DNA of 64,000 nt from Desertimonas sp963772825 (GCA_963772825.1 CAVYYX010000015.1:186001-250000); one strand, 5' to 3'; positions 26,196 through 34,417 are shown, numbered from the stretch's first letter. Made by a program: numbers and translations. Notes: generated from the sequence alone by a model not told the origin.

Positions 26196-26422
26196 CCCCC
26201 GAAGCCGATGCGCCGGTCGCTGTCGGCGGTGCCGATCTCGACGTAGGCGATCTTCGCCGCGGGGACGGCGATCCGCCGGCCGCGCTTGTCGGTGATCCAG
26301 AAGATGCCGGTGGCTCCCCCGAGGGCGGCCTCCACGGACTTCTCGATGGCGGCACGCTCACCGTCATCGACTTCCACGTTGATCTCGCGGGGGGCCTGGG
26401 TCACACCGATTCGAACGTCCAC
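26192..26422 (-). CDS. DUF3107 family protein
   Basis: 76 residues from a GTG (VDVRIGVTQAPREINVEVDD). The complete chain matches the small actinobacterial DUF3107 family (M. tuberculosis Rv3208A/TB9.4): a beta-alpha-beta pattern with DDGERAAIEKSVEAAL and a closing AKIAYVEIGTADSDRRIGFG. The function is unknown. It is the first gene of the operon with the two ArsA-like ATPases and the histidine kinase; its TGA overlaps the next GTG. Confidence 0.9.
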   Translation of the reverse strand: MDVRIGVTQAPREINVEVDDGERAAIEKSVEAALGGATGIFWITDKRGRRIAVPAAKIAYVEIGTADSDRRIGFGG

Positions 26423-26429
26423 GATTGGC

Positions 26430-26435
26430 AGCGTA
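26430..26435 (-). promoter_or_regulatory. putative -10 box of the DUF3107-ArsA-ArsA-pdtaS operon
   Basis: On the minus strand TACGCT ends 7 bases before the GTG at 26422, implying a leaderless operon transcript. Confidence 0.5.
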
Positions 26436-26497
26436 CCGAGCAGCCCACTCTTCGGCGGGGGGTCTGGGGGGCGGAGGCTCCTGCCGGAGTCCCCCAG

Positions 26498-26533
26498 CCG
26501 CTGGTCGATCCGGCTCTGCCGGTCGACCAGCGG
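26498..26533. terminator. strong hairpin between regulator and DUF3107 genes
   Basis: ccgctggtcga (26498-26508) pairs perfectly with tcgaccagcgg (26523-26533); the 14-base loop holds two ccgg segments that can pair further. It sits downstream of the regulator gene that ends at 26608 and upstream of the DUF3107 promoter, so it probably separates the two units. Confidence 0.55.
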
Positions 26534-26571
26534 AGAGGATTTCGGTCCGGCCGCAGGCCGGTGCGACGAGC

Positions 26572-26602
26572 TCGCCCGAACGAGCGAAGCGAGTGACGGG
26601 CG
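26572..26602. repeat. second hairpin 3' of the regulator gene
   Basis: tcgcccg (26572-26578) pairs with cgggcga (26596-26602) around a loop containing the direct near-repeat gagcgaagcgag. It lies just past the stop of the regulator gene and may be part of a compound terminator or a REP-like element. Confidence 0.4.
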
Positions 26603-26607
26603 AAACG

Positions 26608-27417
26608 TCAGACTGCTGTGGCGCAGAGGGTGTCGCCGTGGGCCTTGGAGGCCGCGGTGACGACGTCGAGCGAGTCGGCGGACGGGTAGAGCACGCCGAG
26701 CATGCCGCGGACCATGCCGCGGTCGACGGCGCACAGCACCGGGTGCTCGATGGCGACGTTGCCGAACGGGCAATGATCGCTGATGATCCGCAGCCCGTCG
26801 ACGCGACGACGTCCGGCCACGAGGGCGGGCTCGCTCGTGCGGGCCGCGAAACCGTGGGCCGTGAGGGCGGCGGCCACCGCCTGCATCGCCGTGCGCAGCG
26901 ACCGGTGCCCGGCGGCGCGGGGATCCGCGCCGGCCCCAGCGGTCGCCTCGCCGGTGAGCCCGGCGGCCAGCGTGCGCCCGTAGGTCGCCCCGACATCTTC
27001 GGCCATCGCCTCGGCCTCCGACTGCGGCAGCCGGGCCAACGCCTGGCCGAGCAGGGCGAGGACGAGGTCTTCGGTGTGCACCGGCACTTCGTTGGCGGCC
27101 TCGGTGGGCACCGCGATGTAGCGCTTCGACGGGCGACCCGCCTTGCGACGCGAGGAACTTGCGGGCCGGGCAGCGACTTCGACGTACCCGCCGGCAGCGA
27201 GCTTGTCGAGGTGGTGCCGAGCGACGTTGGGGTGGACGCCGACCTCGGCTGCGACGGTCGCTGCCGTGACGCCGTCGCCGGCATCGTCTGGGGCATGGTC
27301 GCGCACGAACAGGTAGATGCGCCGGCGCGTCGGGTCGCCGAAGGCGTCCGTGATCGCCGACACGGCGGCGGTGAACGTAGCGCCGGCGGGATCGCCCCCC
27401 GAAGCGGCTCGCGGCAT
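26608..27417 (-). CDS. winged-helix regulator with C-terminal Cys/His sensor motif (SufR-like)
   Basis: 269 residues. The N-terminal winged helix (ITDAFGDPTRRRIYLFVRDH, then VAAEVGVHPNVARHHLDKLA and a basic wing RKAGRPSKRY) resembles the ArsR/SufR group. The C-terminal domain contains ISDHCPFGNVAIEHP and VLCAVDRGMVRGML, two cysteines plus histidines that could bind an Fe-S cluster or metal. It diverges from mrp, an Fe-S carrier ATPase gene. A perfect palindrome beside its -10 box suggests autoregulation. The Fe-S sensing is inference from motif and context. Confidence 0.8.
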   Translation of the reverse strand: MPRAASGGDPAGATFTAAVSAITDAFGDPTRRRIYLFVRDHAPDDAGDGVTAATVAAEVGVHPNVARHHLDKLAAGGYVEVAARPASSSRRKAGRPSKRYIAVPTEAANEVPVHTEDLVLALLGQALARLPQSEAEAMAEDVGATYGRTLAAGLTGEATAGAGADPRAAGHRSLRTAMQAVAAALTAHGFAARTSEPALVAGRRRVDGLRIISDHCPFGNVAIEHPVLCAVDRGMVRGMLGVLYPSADSLDVVTAASKAHGDTLCATAV

Positions 27418-27424
27418 GGCCGGT

Positions 27425-27430
27425 ATTGTA
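27425..27430 (-). promoter_or_regulatory. -10 box of the SufR-like regulator
   Basis: On the minus strand TACAAT, close to consensus, ends 7 bases before the ATG at 27417 and abuts the palindrome at 27432-27443. Confidence 0.55.
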
Positions 27431-27431
27431 C

Positions 27432-27443
27432 CTATCCGGATAG
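27432..27443. promoter_or_regulatory. putative operator palindrome, ctatccggatag
   Basis: A perfect 12-bp palindrome sits 1 base upstream of the -10 box of the regulator, in the 84-base gap shared with mrp. The position is right for repression of the regulator's own promoter, and it also lies upstream of mrp. No experiment is implied; the assignment is from position and symmetry. Confidence 0.5.
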
Positions 27444-27501
27444 TGCAAATCCGTCGGCGATCCGCCCGGCCGGTGACACGTCCCGAAAGGAGCAAGCCAC
27501 G

Positions 27502-28645
27502 ATGCCTGTGACCACGGAACAGCTCGTCGACGCGTTGCGACCGGTCGAGGACCCCGAGCTGCACCGCTCGATCGTCGACCTCGGGATGGTGCGCCGCGCC
27601 GAGCTCGTCGCCGACGGCGTGGCCTCCGTGCTCGTCGCCCTCACCGTCGCCGGGTGTCCACTGCGCAACGAGATCACGTCCCGCGTCGACGCGGCGTTGC
27701 TCGCCCTCGATGGGGTCACGGCCGTCGACCTCGAGTTCACGGTGATGACCGATGAGGAGCGCGAGGACCTGCGGGTCAAGCTGCAGGGCAACGGCCACGG
27801 CCACGCCCACGGTCAGCCCCAGGGCCATGCCACAGGGCGTCCCGTGCCGTTCAACCAGCCGGGCTCGCGGACTCGGCCACTGCTCATCTCGTCCGGCAAG
27901 GGCGGCGTCGGTAAGTCGTCGGTGGCCACCAACCTCGCCGTCGCCCTCGCCGCCCGAGGACACTCGGTCGGTGTCGTCGACGCCGACATCTACGGGTTCT
28001 CGATCCCCCGCATGCTCGGGGCCAACAGTGAGCCGGTCGTCATCGACGAGATGCTCCTGCCGACGGAGGCGTGGGGGGTGCGCTGCATGTCGATCGGCTA
28101 CTTCGTACCGGAGGGCCAGGCCGTGATCTGGCGCGGGCCGATGCTCCACAAGGCTCTCGAGCAGTTCCTCAGCGACGTGTTCTGGGACGACCCTGACTTC
28201 CTGGTGGTCGACATGCCGCCGGGCACCGGCGACATCGCCATCTCGCTCAGCCAGTACCTGCCACGTGGCGAGGTCTACGTGGTCACGACGCCCCAGCCGG
28301 CGGCCCAGCAGGTTGCCCGGCTCTCGGCGGCGATGGCCGCCAAGGTCAACCTCACGGTCCGCGGCGTCATCGAGAACATGTCGTGGTTCACCGGCGACGA
28401 TGGACAAGCGCTACGAGATCTTCGGCAGCGGGGGCGGCGCCGAGCTCGCCGCCGAGCTGGACGTGCCACTGCTCGCCCAGCTGCCACTCGTGCCCGAGCT
28501 TCGCCAAGGTGGCGACGACGGGCGCCCGATCGCCGCCGTCGACCCCCAGGGTGAGGCCGGCGCCGCATTCCACCGCCTTGCCGAGCAGATCGCCGTCGAC
28601 CTGCGTCCGAAGAAGGTTTTCAGCGAGGCGTTGCGCGTGACGTGA
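27502..28645 (+). CDS. mrp: Mrp/NBP35-type iron-sulfur carrier ATPase, one-base frameshift
   Basis: About 380 residues after removing an extra base near 28404; frames join as SWFTGDDG|KRYEIFGSGGG. The N-terminal MIP18/DUF59 domain (about 1-95, VEDPELHRSIVDLGMV) is followed by a His-rich linker (GNGHGHAHGQPQGH) and the ATPase with ISSGKGGVGKSSVATNLA, VVDADIYGFSIPRML and VVDMPPGTGDIAISL. Mrp proteins carry [4Fe-4S] clusters to target enzymes. The usual C-terminal CxxC would fall close to the frameshift, and the readable sequence shows no clear CxxC. A gaaaggag site precedes the ATG. It diverges from the SufR-like regulator. Confidence 0.9.
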
Positions 28646-28668
28646 TCGTCCGTCTCGGCCGCACGCAG

Positions 28669-28674
28669 TAGCGT
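28669..28674 (+). promoter_or_regulatory. putative -10 box of the DUF4328 gene
   Basis: TAGCGT ends 7 bases before the ATG at 28682; probable leaderless start. Confidence 0.45.
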
Positions 28675-28681
28675 CCGTGCC

Positions 28682-29446
28682 ATGACCGCCCCGGACCTTC
28701 CCCCTCCGCCGCCGTTCGCCCCACCGCCCGGATACGCCAGCTACGCGCCGACCAACTGGGCGGCCAGCATGCGCCGGATCGGGGGGCTGGCCAAGGCGCT
28801 GCTGATCGTCTTGGCGATCGTCGCCCTCGGCCAGGTGGTCAGCGTGGCGACCACCGGCTCGGTGGGTGACGCCGCCGCGGACTACCTGCGTAGCGACCGC
28901 TCCGACGCCGCCCAGGACGCCTTCGAGGACGATCTGGCGGTCAACGGGCTCACCAGCTTGGTGGCCGGCGCGGCGTCGATCGCGGTCATCGTGCTGAGCA
29001 TCGTCTGGCTCTACCGAGTCGCCGCCAACCACCGCGGGCTCGGGCGGCGGTTGACGTGGGCACCGGGTTGGGCGATTGCCGGTTGGGTGCTCCCACCGTT
29101 GCTGTTCGTGATTCCGCTGCTGATGCTCCGCGAGTCGTGGAAGGCCTCGTCCGCCGACGTGCCACCCGAGTCGCAGGAGTGGAAGAACAAGGGCGATTCC
29201 CCGCTGATCTGGGCTTGGTTCTTGCTGTACAGCATCGTGCCGATCGTGCTCGCCGCGCTGGGTGCCTCGCAGATCTGGAACGTCAGCCGGAACACCGAAG
29301 ATCTCGCCGAGTACTTCGACGAGCAGCAGGGCCTGATCATCGCCCAGGGCATCGTCACGGTGCTCGCGGCGATCGCCTGGGGTCTCGTGGTCCGCGACAT
29401 CACCCGCCGGCACAGCGAGCTGACCGGAGAAGCCACGCTCCGATGA
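28682..29446 (+). CDS. DUF4328 membrane protein
   Basis: 254 residues. A Pro-rich N-terminus (PPPPPFAPPPGYASY) precedes about five to six transmembrane segments, starting with LAKALLIVLAIVALGQVV. Conserved DUF4328 features are the FLTWLYRVAANHRGLG-like stretch (here SIVWLYRVAANHRGLG), WAPGWAIAGWVLPP and a closing amphipathic helix. The function is unknown. It overlaps the phosphatase gene that follows (ATGA). Confidence 0.8.
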   Translation: MTAPDLPPPPPFAPPPGYASYAPTNWAASMRRIGGLAKALLIVLAIVALGQVVSVATTGSVGDAAADYLRSDRSDAAQDAFEDDLAVNGLTSLVAGAASIAVIVLSIVWLYRVAANHRGLGRRLTWAPGWAIAGWVLPPLLFVIPLLMLRESWKASSADVPPESQEWKNKGDSPLIWAWFLLYSIVPIVLAALGASQIWNVSRNTEDLAEYFDEQQGLIIAQGIVTVLAAIAWGLVVRDITRRHSELTGEATLR

Positions 29447-29913
29447 GGCTGTTCGTCGTCCGCCACGTCAAGGCGGGTGATCGCTCCCGTTGGCAGGGCG
29501 ACGACGAGCATCGACCGGCGTCGAAGAGCGGCCGGGCTCAGGCCCTGGCGCTCGCCGATCGGCTCGAGCGGGAGTCGGTGTCGGCCTTGTTCTCGTCGCC
29601 CGCGCTGCGCTGCATCCAAACGGTCGAACCGCTCGCCGACCGTCTCGGGTTGAAGGTCGAAGTGGACGAACGGCTGGCCGAGGATTCAGCACTCGAGGCC
29701 GTCCTCGCAGTTGTCGAGCACGCCCCCGATCGGGCCGTGCTCTGTAGCCACGGCGACGTCATTCCCGAACTCATCGAGGCGCTCGCTCGGCGCGGGACGG
29801 AAGTGACCACCGCACGCGACTGGCGCAAGGCGACGCTCTGGGTTCTCGAAGGCACCGACGACGACGATCGATCGTTCACCAGCGCCGCCGTCGAACCACC
29901 CCCAGCCCTCTGA
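29443..29913 (+). CDS. SixA-type histidine phosphatase
   Basis: 156 residues; the ATG overlaps the preceding TGA. The catalytic MRLFVVRHVKAGDRSRW carries RHxKA as in SixA; SSPALRCIQTVEPLA and LCSHGDVIPEL (second His) complete the active site. SixA proteins dephosphorylate phosphohistidine proteins or small phosphoesters; the target here is unknown. It converges on the ccm operon end with an 8-base gap. Confidence 0.87.
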   Translation: MRLFVVRHVKAGDRSRWQGDDEHRPASKSGRAQALALADRLERESVSALFSSPALRCIQTVEPLADRLGLKVEVDERLAEDSALEAVLAVVEHAPDRAVLCSHGDVIPELIEALARRGTEVTTARDWRKATLWVLEGTDDDDRSFTSAAVEPPPAL

Positions 29914-29921
29914 TCGGAGGG

Positions 29922-30671
29922 TCAGGTGGGCTGGGACTCGATCAGGGCGCGGACGTCTGCGGGTGGATCGAGGGCGAGGCAGGTCGCCCGTTCCGCGTCG
30001 GCCGCGTCGGTATCGCCGTCGAACTCGGCGGCGATGATCGACAAGAAGCAATGCGCGTCGGGGTAGGCGGGATCGGCGACGACGGCGTCGTTGAGCTTTT
30101 GACGCCCGGCCTCGACGGCGTCGGCGACGATCGCCTCGTCGGACGACTGCGAGGCCACCGACAGCAGCAGCCAGGCGCTGTACGTCAGCGCCTCGGCGTG
30201 GTCCGGTCGCGCTTCGAGGACGTCGCCGTACAGCTCCATCGCGGCCACCGGGTCGGTGGCCCGTAGCAGGCGCGCTTCGGCGAGCATCGAGGCAACGCCG
30301 TCACCCGGTAGGTCACCCGTGATCTCGTCCCCCACCAGGCGGTCCCCTGACGACGTGGCGACCAGCCACCCGGCGCCGGCGGCGACGGCGGCGATCACCG
30401 CGGCGACGCCGAGCCGCCGCGACCAGCTCGCTTGACGGCGCTGTGGCAGGTGGGCGCGGCCCTCGTCGATCTCCCGCAGGACGTCGGCGGCGCGCTTGGT
30501 GTAGCCGTCACGCAGCGTGACGTAGTCCTCCTCGTCGACGTCGCCGGCCGCCCGCTCGGCATCGAGGTCGCGCAACGAGCGCAGCAGGAACGATCGCTCC
30601 TCCTCCAGCGTGGCCAGACGGTCGGGGTCGACGACGACGGTGGTCGTCGAGGCCCCACGGTCATCGCCCAT
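29922..30671 (-). CDS. ccmI: CcmI-like cytochrome c biogenesis protein
   Basis: 249 residues. The N-terminal cytoplasmic region (LEEERSFLLRSLRDLDAERAAGDVDEEDYVTLRDGY) is the typical CcmI pattern, followed by one transmembrane helix (about residues 90-108) and a TPR-like periplasmic domain (EARPDHAEALTYSAWLL, DPAYPDAHCFLSIIA). CcmI chaperones apocytochrome c to the heme ligation complex CcmFH. It is the last gene of the ccm operon and overlaps ccmH by 11 bases. Confidence 0.8.
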   Translation of the reverse strand: MGDDRGASTTTVVVDPDRLATLEEERSFLLRSLRDLDAERAAGDVDEEDYVTLRDGYTKRAADVLREIDEGRAHLPQRRQASWSRRLGVAAVIAAVAAGAGWLVATSSGDRLVGDEITGDLPGDGVASMLAEARLLRATDPVAAMELYGDVLEARPDHAEALTYSAWLLLSVASQSSDEAIVADAVEAGRQKLNDAVVADPAYPDAHCFLSIIAAEFDGDTDAADAERATCLALDPPADVRALIESQPT

Positions 30672-31164
30672 CGGGATCTCCCGCGGCCAGCGCCGACGAC
30701 ACGATCGCCCGGTCGTCGTCGTCGGGCTCGTCGACCGTGCTCCCCCGGCGCCAACGCTGGAACGCCATCACGAGGCCGGCCCCCGCGCAGACCACGGCGA
30801 CGGCCGGCAGCGCCCACACCAGGGCGTTCACGCCGTCGGCAGGTGGGACGAGGAGGATGTCGTTCGGGTACGCCGACTGGATCTCGGCGAGGATCTCGTC
30901 GTCGCTGAGCCGACCTTCGTTGACGAGCGAGGTGATCTCGTTGCGCAGGTTGATCGACGCTCGGTTGCGCGACTCGTAGACGCTCTCACCATCGCAGACC
31001 GGGCACGCGACGCGCTGGGCGAGGGCGTCGGCGCGCTCGCCCGGATCGCTCACCCCGTTACCGCCGCTGATCCCGATGGCGAGCAGCACGGCGGCGACGA
31101 CGCCCAGCAGCAACCAGCCGGGCCAGCGCTTGACGAACCGATTGAGCGAGTCGTTGGCGCCCAT
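30661..31164 (-). CDS. ccmH: CcmH, cytochrome c maturation thiol reductase
   Basis: 167 residues; the ATG overlaps the ccmG stop (TGATG). A transmembrane helix near the N-terminus (WLLLGVVAAVLLAIGI) precedes the redox motif RVACPVCDGESVYESRNR (C-x2-C), and a second helix follows (VWALPAVAVVCAGAGLVMAF). CcmH reduces the CxxCH motif of apocytochromes and works with CcmF. The frame extends upstream to 31269, but that part is antisense-like and overlaps ccmG. Confidence 0.9.
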   Translation of the reverse strand: MGANDSLNRFVKRWPGWLLLGVVAAVLLAIGISGGNGVSDPGERADALAQRVACPVCDGESVYESRNRASINLRNEITSLVNEGRLSDDEILAEIQSAYPNDILLVPPADGVNALVWALPAVAVVCAGAGLVMAFQRWRRGSTVDEPDDDDRAIVSSALAAGDPDGR

Positions 31165-31724
31165 CACGCCTCGCGGCCGCTCGCCTGATCGATCACCGAG
31201 TCGAGCTGATCGGCGGTGACCGGGCTGATCGTGCGCCACCGCACGATCCCGTTGGGGTCGACGACCCACGTCTCGGGAACGAGGGCGACGCCGAACGCCG
31301 TGGCGATCGAGCCGTCGTCGTCGTAGACGACCGGCCAGTCGCCACCCTCGTCGGCGAAGAACTCGGCCACTCCGTTGCGGTCGTCACGGAACACGACGGT
31401 CACCAGTTCGGCACCATCGCTGCCCAGGCTGCGCTCCTGCTCGTCGAAGGCGACCAGCTCGGGATGCTCCTCGACACACGGCACGCATTCGGGGTCGAAG
31501 AAGTTGACCACGACCCAGCTGCCCTTGCGTTGAGCGAGGTCGAAGGGGCGGCCGGTGTCGAGCTTGCCGACAGCGTCGGGCGCCGGCTGGCCGAGCAGCG
31601 GGGTGTCGGCGGTCTCGGATTGTCCGGTGTCGGCACTCGCCAGCACGACGAACAGGACTGCGCACGCCAGGGCGACGACGATCGCCACGAACGGCGCCAC
31701 CCGCCCACGCCGTGTCTCAGACAT
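31164..31724 (-). CDS. ccmG: CcmG/DsbE thioredoxin-like protein
   Basis: 186 residues from MSETRRGR; its start overlaps the 3' end of ccmF by 8 bases. An N-terminal membrane anchor (APFVAIVVALACAVLFVVLA) is followed by a thioredoxin fold with WVVVNFFDPECVPCVEEHPE (active-site C-V-P-C) and the cis-Pro region ALVPETWVVDPNG. It keeps the heme-binding cysteines reduced, acting with CcmH. A longer frame from 31760 is possible but less likely. Confidence 0.92.
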   Translation of the reverse strand: MSETRRGRVAPFVAIVVALACAVLFVVLASADTGQSETADTPLLGQPAPDAVGKLDTGRPFDLAQRKGSWVVVNFFDPECVPCVEEHPELVAFDEQERSLGSDGAELVTVVFRDDRNGVAEFFADEGGDWPVVYDDDGSIATAFGVALVPETWVVDPNGIVRWRTISPVTADQLDSVIDQASGREA

Positions 31725-33774
31725 CGACCGGCTCCTCGATCTGGGGAAGTTCCGTGTCACTCGACGATCTGGGGGTGATTCCTTCCAGGGCCTGCGACGA
31801 TTCCTCCCCAGATGTCGGGACGAGCGCTGAAACGGGTTCGGTCGGGCGTCGTTGACGGCGACCGGGGAAAGCGGCGAGCAGCGTGCCGACCGCCATCATC
31901 GCCCCGCCGAGCCACATCCACAGGATCAGCGGCTTGACGAACGCCCGGACCGTCGCTTCGGTGCCGCCGTCGGATGCCCCGGGCTCGAGTGTGACGTAGA
32001 GGTCGTTGACCAGGCCACTGTCGACGCTCGGGGTCCCGACCGGCATGCCGATCTGGAGATACGTGGTGATCGCCGGGGACAGCACGACGTCGCCGTCGAC
32101 CAGCACGTCCGCCGCCAGCACGCGAGTGCGTTCATCCGTGGTCTCGGCCACCCGCTGCAACTCGAACGTGCGGCCGCCCCACTCGACGGGCACGCCGGTC
32201 TCCAGGGCGAGCGTCGCCGAGCGGGTGTAGCTGTTCGACGCGGCGAGGGCGACGGCGACGACGATCACGCCGAGGTGCACGATCATCCCGCCGTTGGCCC
32301 GCCCGACGAGCCCTCGCCAGCCCTGACGGCGCGTCGCCAGCACGATCTGGCGCAACGCAGAACCGGCCGCCCACCCACCGAGACCGAAGGCCACGAGCGG
32401 TGCCCACCCGGTTGCCCCGGCCACGACGGCGGCGCCGAGGGCGACCACGCCGCACACCGCCGGCCAGAACAGGCGCTCGGCGAGCAGTTCGCCGCTGGCC
32501 TTGCGCCACGGCAGCACCGGGGCGACCGCCATCAAGAACAACAGAGCGAGCCCGAGGGGCATCGTCAGGCGATCGAAGTACGGCGCCCCGACGTTGATCT
32601 GGCGATCCTGGAGGACCTCGACGAGCAGCGGAAACAGCGTCCCGAGGAGGACGACGAAGGCGAACAGTGCAAACAGCAAGTTGTTGGCGAGGAAGGCGGC
32701 CTCGCGAGACAGCGGCGAGTCGATCGTCCCCGGCGAGCGCAACCGGTCGCCGCGCCAGCCGATCAACGCCAACGAGACGACGACCACGAGACCGAAGAAG
32801 CCGAGCAGGTAAGCGCCCACCGGTCCGTCACCGAAGGCGTGGACGCTGGACAGCACGCCGGAACGGGTGAGGAACGTGCCGAGGATCGTCAGGGCGAACG
32901 TGGCCACGAGCAACGAGAGGTTCCAGACGCGCAGCATCCCGCGGCGCTCCTGGACGAGCACCGAGTGGATGTACGCCGTCGCCGTCAACCACGGCAGCAG
33001 GCTGGCGTTCTCCACGGGGTCCCACGCCCACACACCGCTCCAGCCGAGCACGGCGTAGCTCCACCAGCCACCGAGGAGGATCCCGATGGTGAGGAATGCC
33101 CAGGCGAACAGGGCCCACCGCCGCGTCTCGAGCAACCAACCCTCTCCGACCCGACCGGTGATCAGGGCGGCGATGGCGAACGCGAACGGCACCGTCATCC
33201 CGACGTAGCCGAGGTACAGGATCGGCGGGTGGAACAGCACGAGCACGTGGTTCTGCAGCAGCGGGTTCGGTCCCGGCCCGAAGTTCCGACCGGGCACACC
33301 GGCACCGAACGGATCCGCCGGCCCGAAGCTGACGAGTGCGAAGAAGGCCATCACGACGAACATCACGACGAGCGCCCAGGCGACGAGCGGGTCGGCGGTG
33401 CGCTTGCGGAACTTCCACCCGACCGCCGCGGTGAAACCTCCGAGGACCAACAGCCACAAGAGGATCGAGCCCTCCAACGCCGACCACATCGCCGCCACGT
33501 TGTACAGCCGTGGGGTCGTCGCCGAGCCGACCTGCTGGATGTAGGCGAGCGAGAAGTCGCGGGTGATCAACGCCCGCTGCATCATCAGCGCAGCGAGCGC
33601 CGCGCCGGCGAGGCACAGGCCTGCATAGATCGGTCCCTGACGCAACAGCCGCCGATCGCCGGCGCGCAGGCCGGCGACCGTGACGATCGCCCCGCCCGTG
33701 GCCGCGGCGAGAGCGAGCACGATGCCCGCCTTGCCGAACGCCGCGTTGGCACTGACGGCAAGAATCAACATCAT
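31717..33774 (-). CDS. ccmF: CcmF, heme lyase subunit
   Basis: 685 residues with about fifteen transmembrane segments. The Trp-rich heme-handling motif is GGWWSYAVLGWSGVWAWDPVENASLLPWL (about residues 215-245; only part is needed to recognise it: WAWDPVENAS). The His-bearing loops NHVLVLFHPPILYLGY and IHSVLVQERR are also present. CcmF attaches heme from holo-CcmE to apocytochrome c outside the membrane. The ATG coincides with the end of a dispersed repeat, which provides GAGGAACGC upstream. Confidence 0.95.
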   Translation of the reverse strand: MMLILAVSANAAFGKAGIVLALAAATGGAIVTVAGLRAGDRRLLRQGPIYAGLCLAGAALAALMMQRALITRDFSLAYIQQVGSATTPRLYNVAAMWSALEGSILLWLLVLGGFTAAVGWKFRKRTADPLVAWALVVMFVVMAFFALVSFGPADPFGAGVPGRNFGPGPNPLLQNHVLVLFHPPILYLGYVGMTVPFAFAIAALITGRVGEGWLLETRRWALFAWAFLTIGILLGGWWSYAVLGWSGVWAWDPVENASLLPWLTATAYIHSVLVQERRGMLRVWNLSLLVATFALTILGTFLTRSGVLSSVHAFGDGPVGAYLLGFFGLVVVVSLALIGWRGDRLRSPGTIDSPLSREAAFLANNLLFALFAFVVLLGTLFPLLVEVLQDRQINVGAPYFDRLTMPLGLALLFLMAVAPVLPWRKASGELLAERLFWPAVCGVVALGAAVVAGATGWAPLVAFGLGGWAAGSALRQIVLATRRQGWRGLVGRANGGMIVHLGVIVVAVALAASNSYTRSATLALETGVPVEWGGRTFELQRVAETTDERTRVLAADVLVDGDVVLSPAITTYLQIGMPVGTPSVDSGLVNDLYVTLEPGASDGGTEATVRAFVKPLILWMWLGGAMMAVGTLLAAFPGRRQRRPTEPVSALVPTSGEESSQALEGITPRSSSDTELPQIEEPVDV

Positions 33775-33848
33775 TGCGTTCCTCGGCCACGCAGGCCGCT
33801 CCTGGCCGCTCCTCGGCTAGCGCCTCGTCGCTCGTGCGGTACGACGCG
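33772..33848 (-). repeat. dispersed 77-bp intergenic repeat, copy 2 (leader of ccmF)
   Basis: It occupies almost all of the ccmE-ccmF gap. On the minus strand it ends in gaggaacgcaatg, where the final ATG is the ccmF start region, and contains several ggcc segments able to pair. It differs from copy 3 at about ten positions. Confidence 0.88.
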
Positions 33849-33860
33849 TCCGACCATTCT

Positions 33861-34343
33861 CTACGCCTCGACGACGGGGCAGTCGGCGCGATCGGCGTCG
33901 ACGCGGTCCGGGTTCTCGGCTTCGTACTCGTTGGAGTGCTTGACCTCGATCTGATCGCCCTGGAACACGTCGTCGACGAGGCGGCCGTGGACGACGACCG
34001 GCTCGCACTCGGCGAAGATGCCGCCCGGTTCGCCCTCGTAGCGCACCGGCATCGCCGCGTCGCCGAACACGATCGTGAAGGTCGTGATACCACCGGCGCT
34101 CTCCACGGAGTCCGCCGCCACGGTGCCCTGCACTCGCAACCGGCGCCCCTCCTCGCAGCCGTCACGGACGCCGATCTCGTCGGCGTTGCAGTAGTAGTCG
34201 ATGGCCGACCCGAGGAACTTGGTGACGATCACTCCCCCGGCGACGACGACCACGGCGAGGATCGCGATCGCCGCCCAGTTGCGCCGCTTCGTCGGCTTCG
34301 CCTGACGCGGCGCCGGCCGCGGCGAGAGATCGAGATCTACCAT
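33861..34343 (-). CDS. ccmE: CcmE heme chaperone
   Basis: 160 residues. A basic N-terminus and one transmembrane helix (NWAAIAILAVVVVAGGVIV) precede an OB-fold periplasmic domain: RRLRVQGTVAADS, FTIVFGDAAMPVRYEG, PGGIFAECEPVVVHGRL. The heme-binding histidine is in EVKHSNEYEAENPDR, with the His-x3-Tyr arrangement of classical CcmE. It carries heme from CcmABCD to CcmF. The start codon is the terminal ATG of a dispersed repeat that supplies ggggaacgc. Confidence 0.93.
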   Translation of the reverse strand: MVDLDLSPRPAPRQAKPTKRRNWAAIAILAVVVVAGGVIVTKFLGSAIDYYCNADEIGVRDGCEEGRRLRVQGTVAADSVESAGGITTFTIVFGDAAMPVRYEGEPGGIFAECEPVVVHGRLVDDVFQGDQIEVKHSNEYEAENPDRVDADRADCPVVEA

Positions 34344-34417
34344 TGCGTTCCCCGGCCACGCAGGCCGTTGCTGGCCGCTCCTCGGCTGGCGCCTCGTCGC
34401 TCGCGTCGGATGACGGG
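34341..34417 (-). repeat. dispersed 77-bp intergenic repeat, copy 3 (leader of ccmE)
   Basis: It fills the ccmD-ccmE gap and ends on the minus strand in ggggaacgcaatg, the ATG being the ccmE start. The GGGGA lies 5-6 bases before the ATG, good spacing for ribosome binding. It is the closest to the three-copy consensus. Confidence 0.88.

Noticed and set aside
26608..28407. A 599-residue reading of the SufR-like regulator extended upstream
   Set aside because: The extension is antisense to mrp. The ATG at 27417 with TACAAT 7 bases upstream begins the recognisable winged helix.
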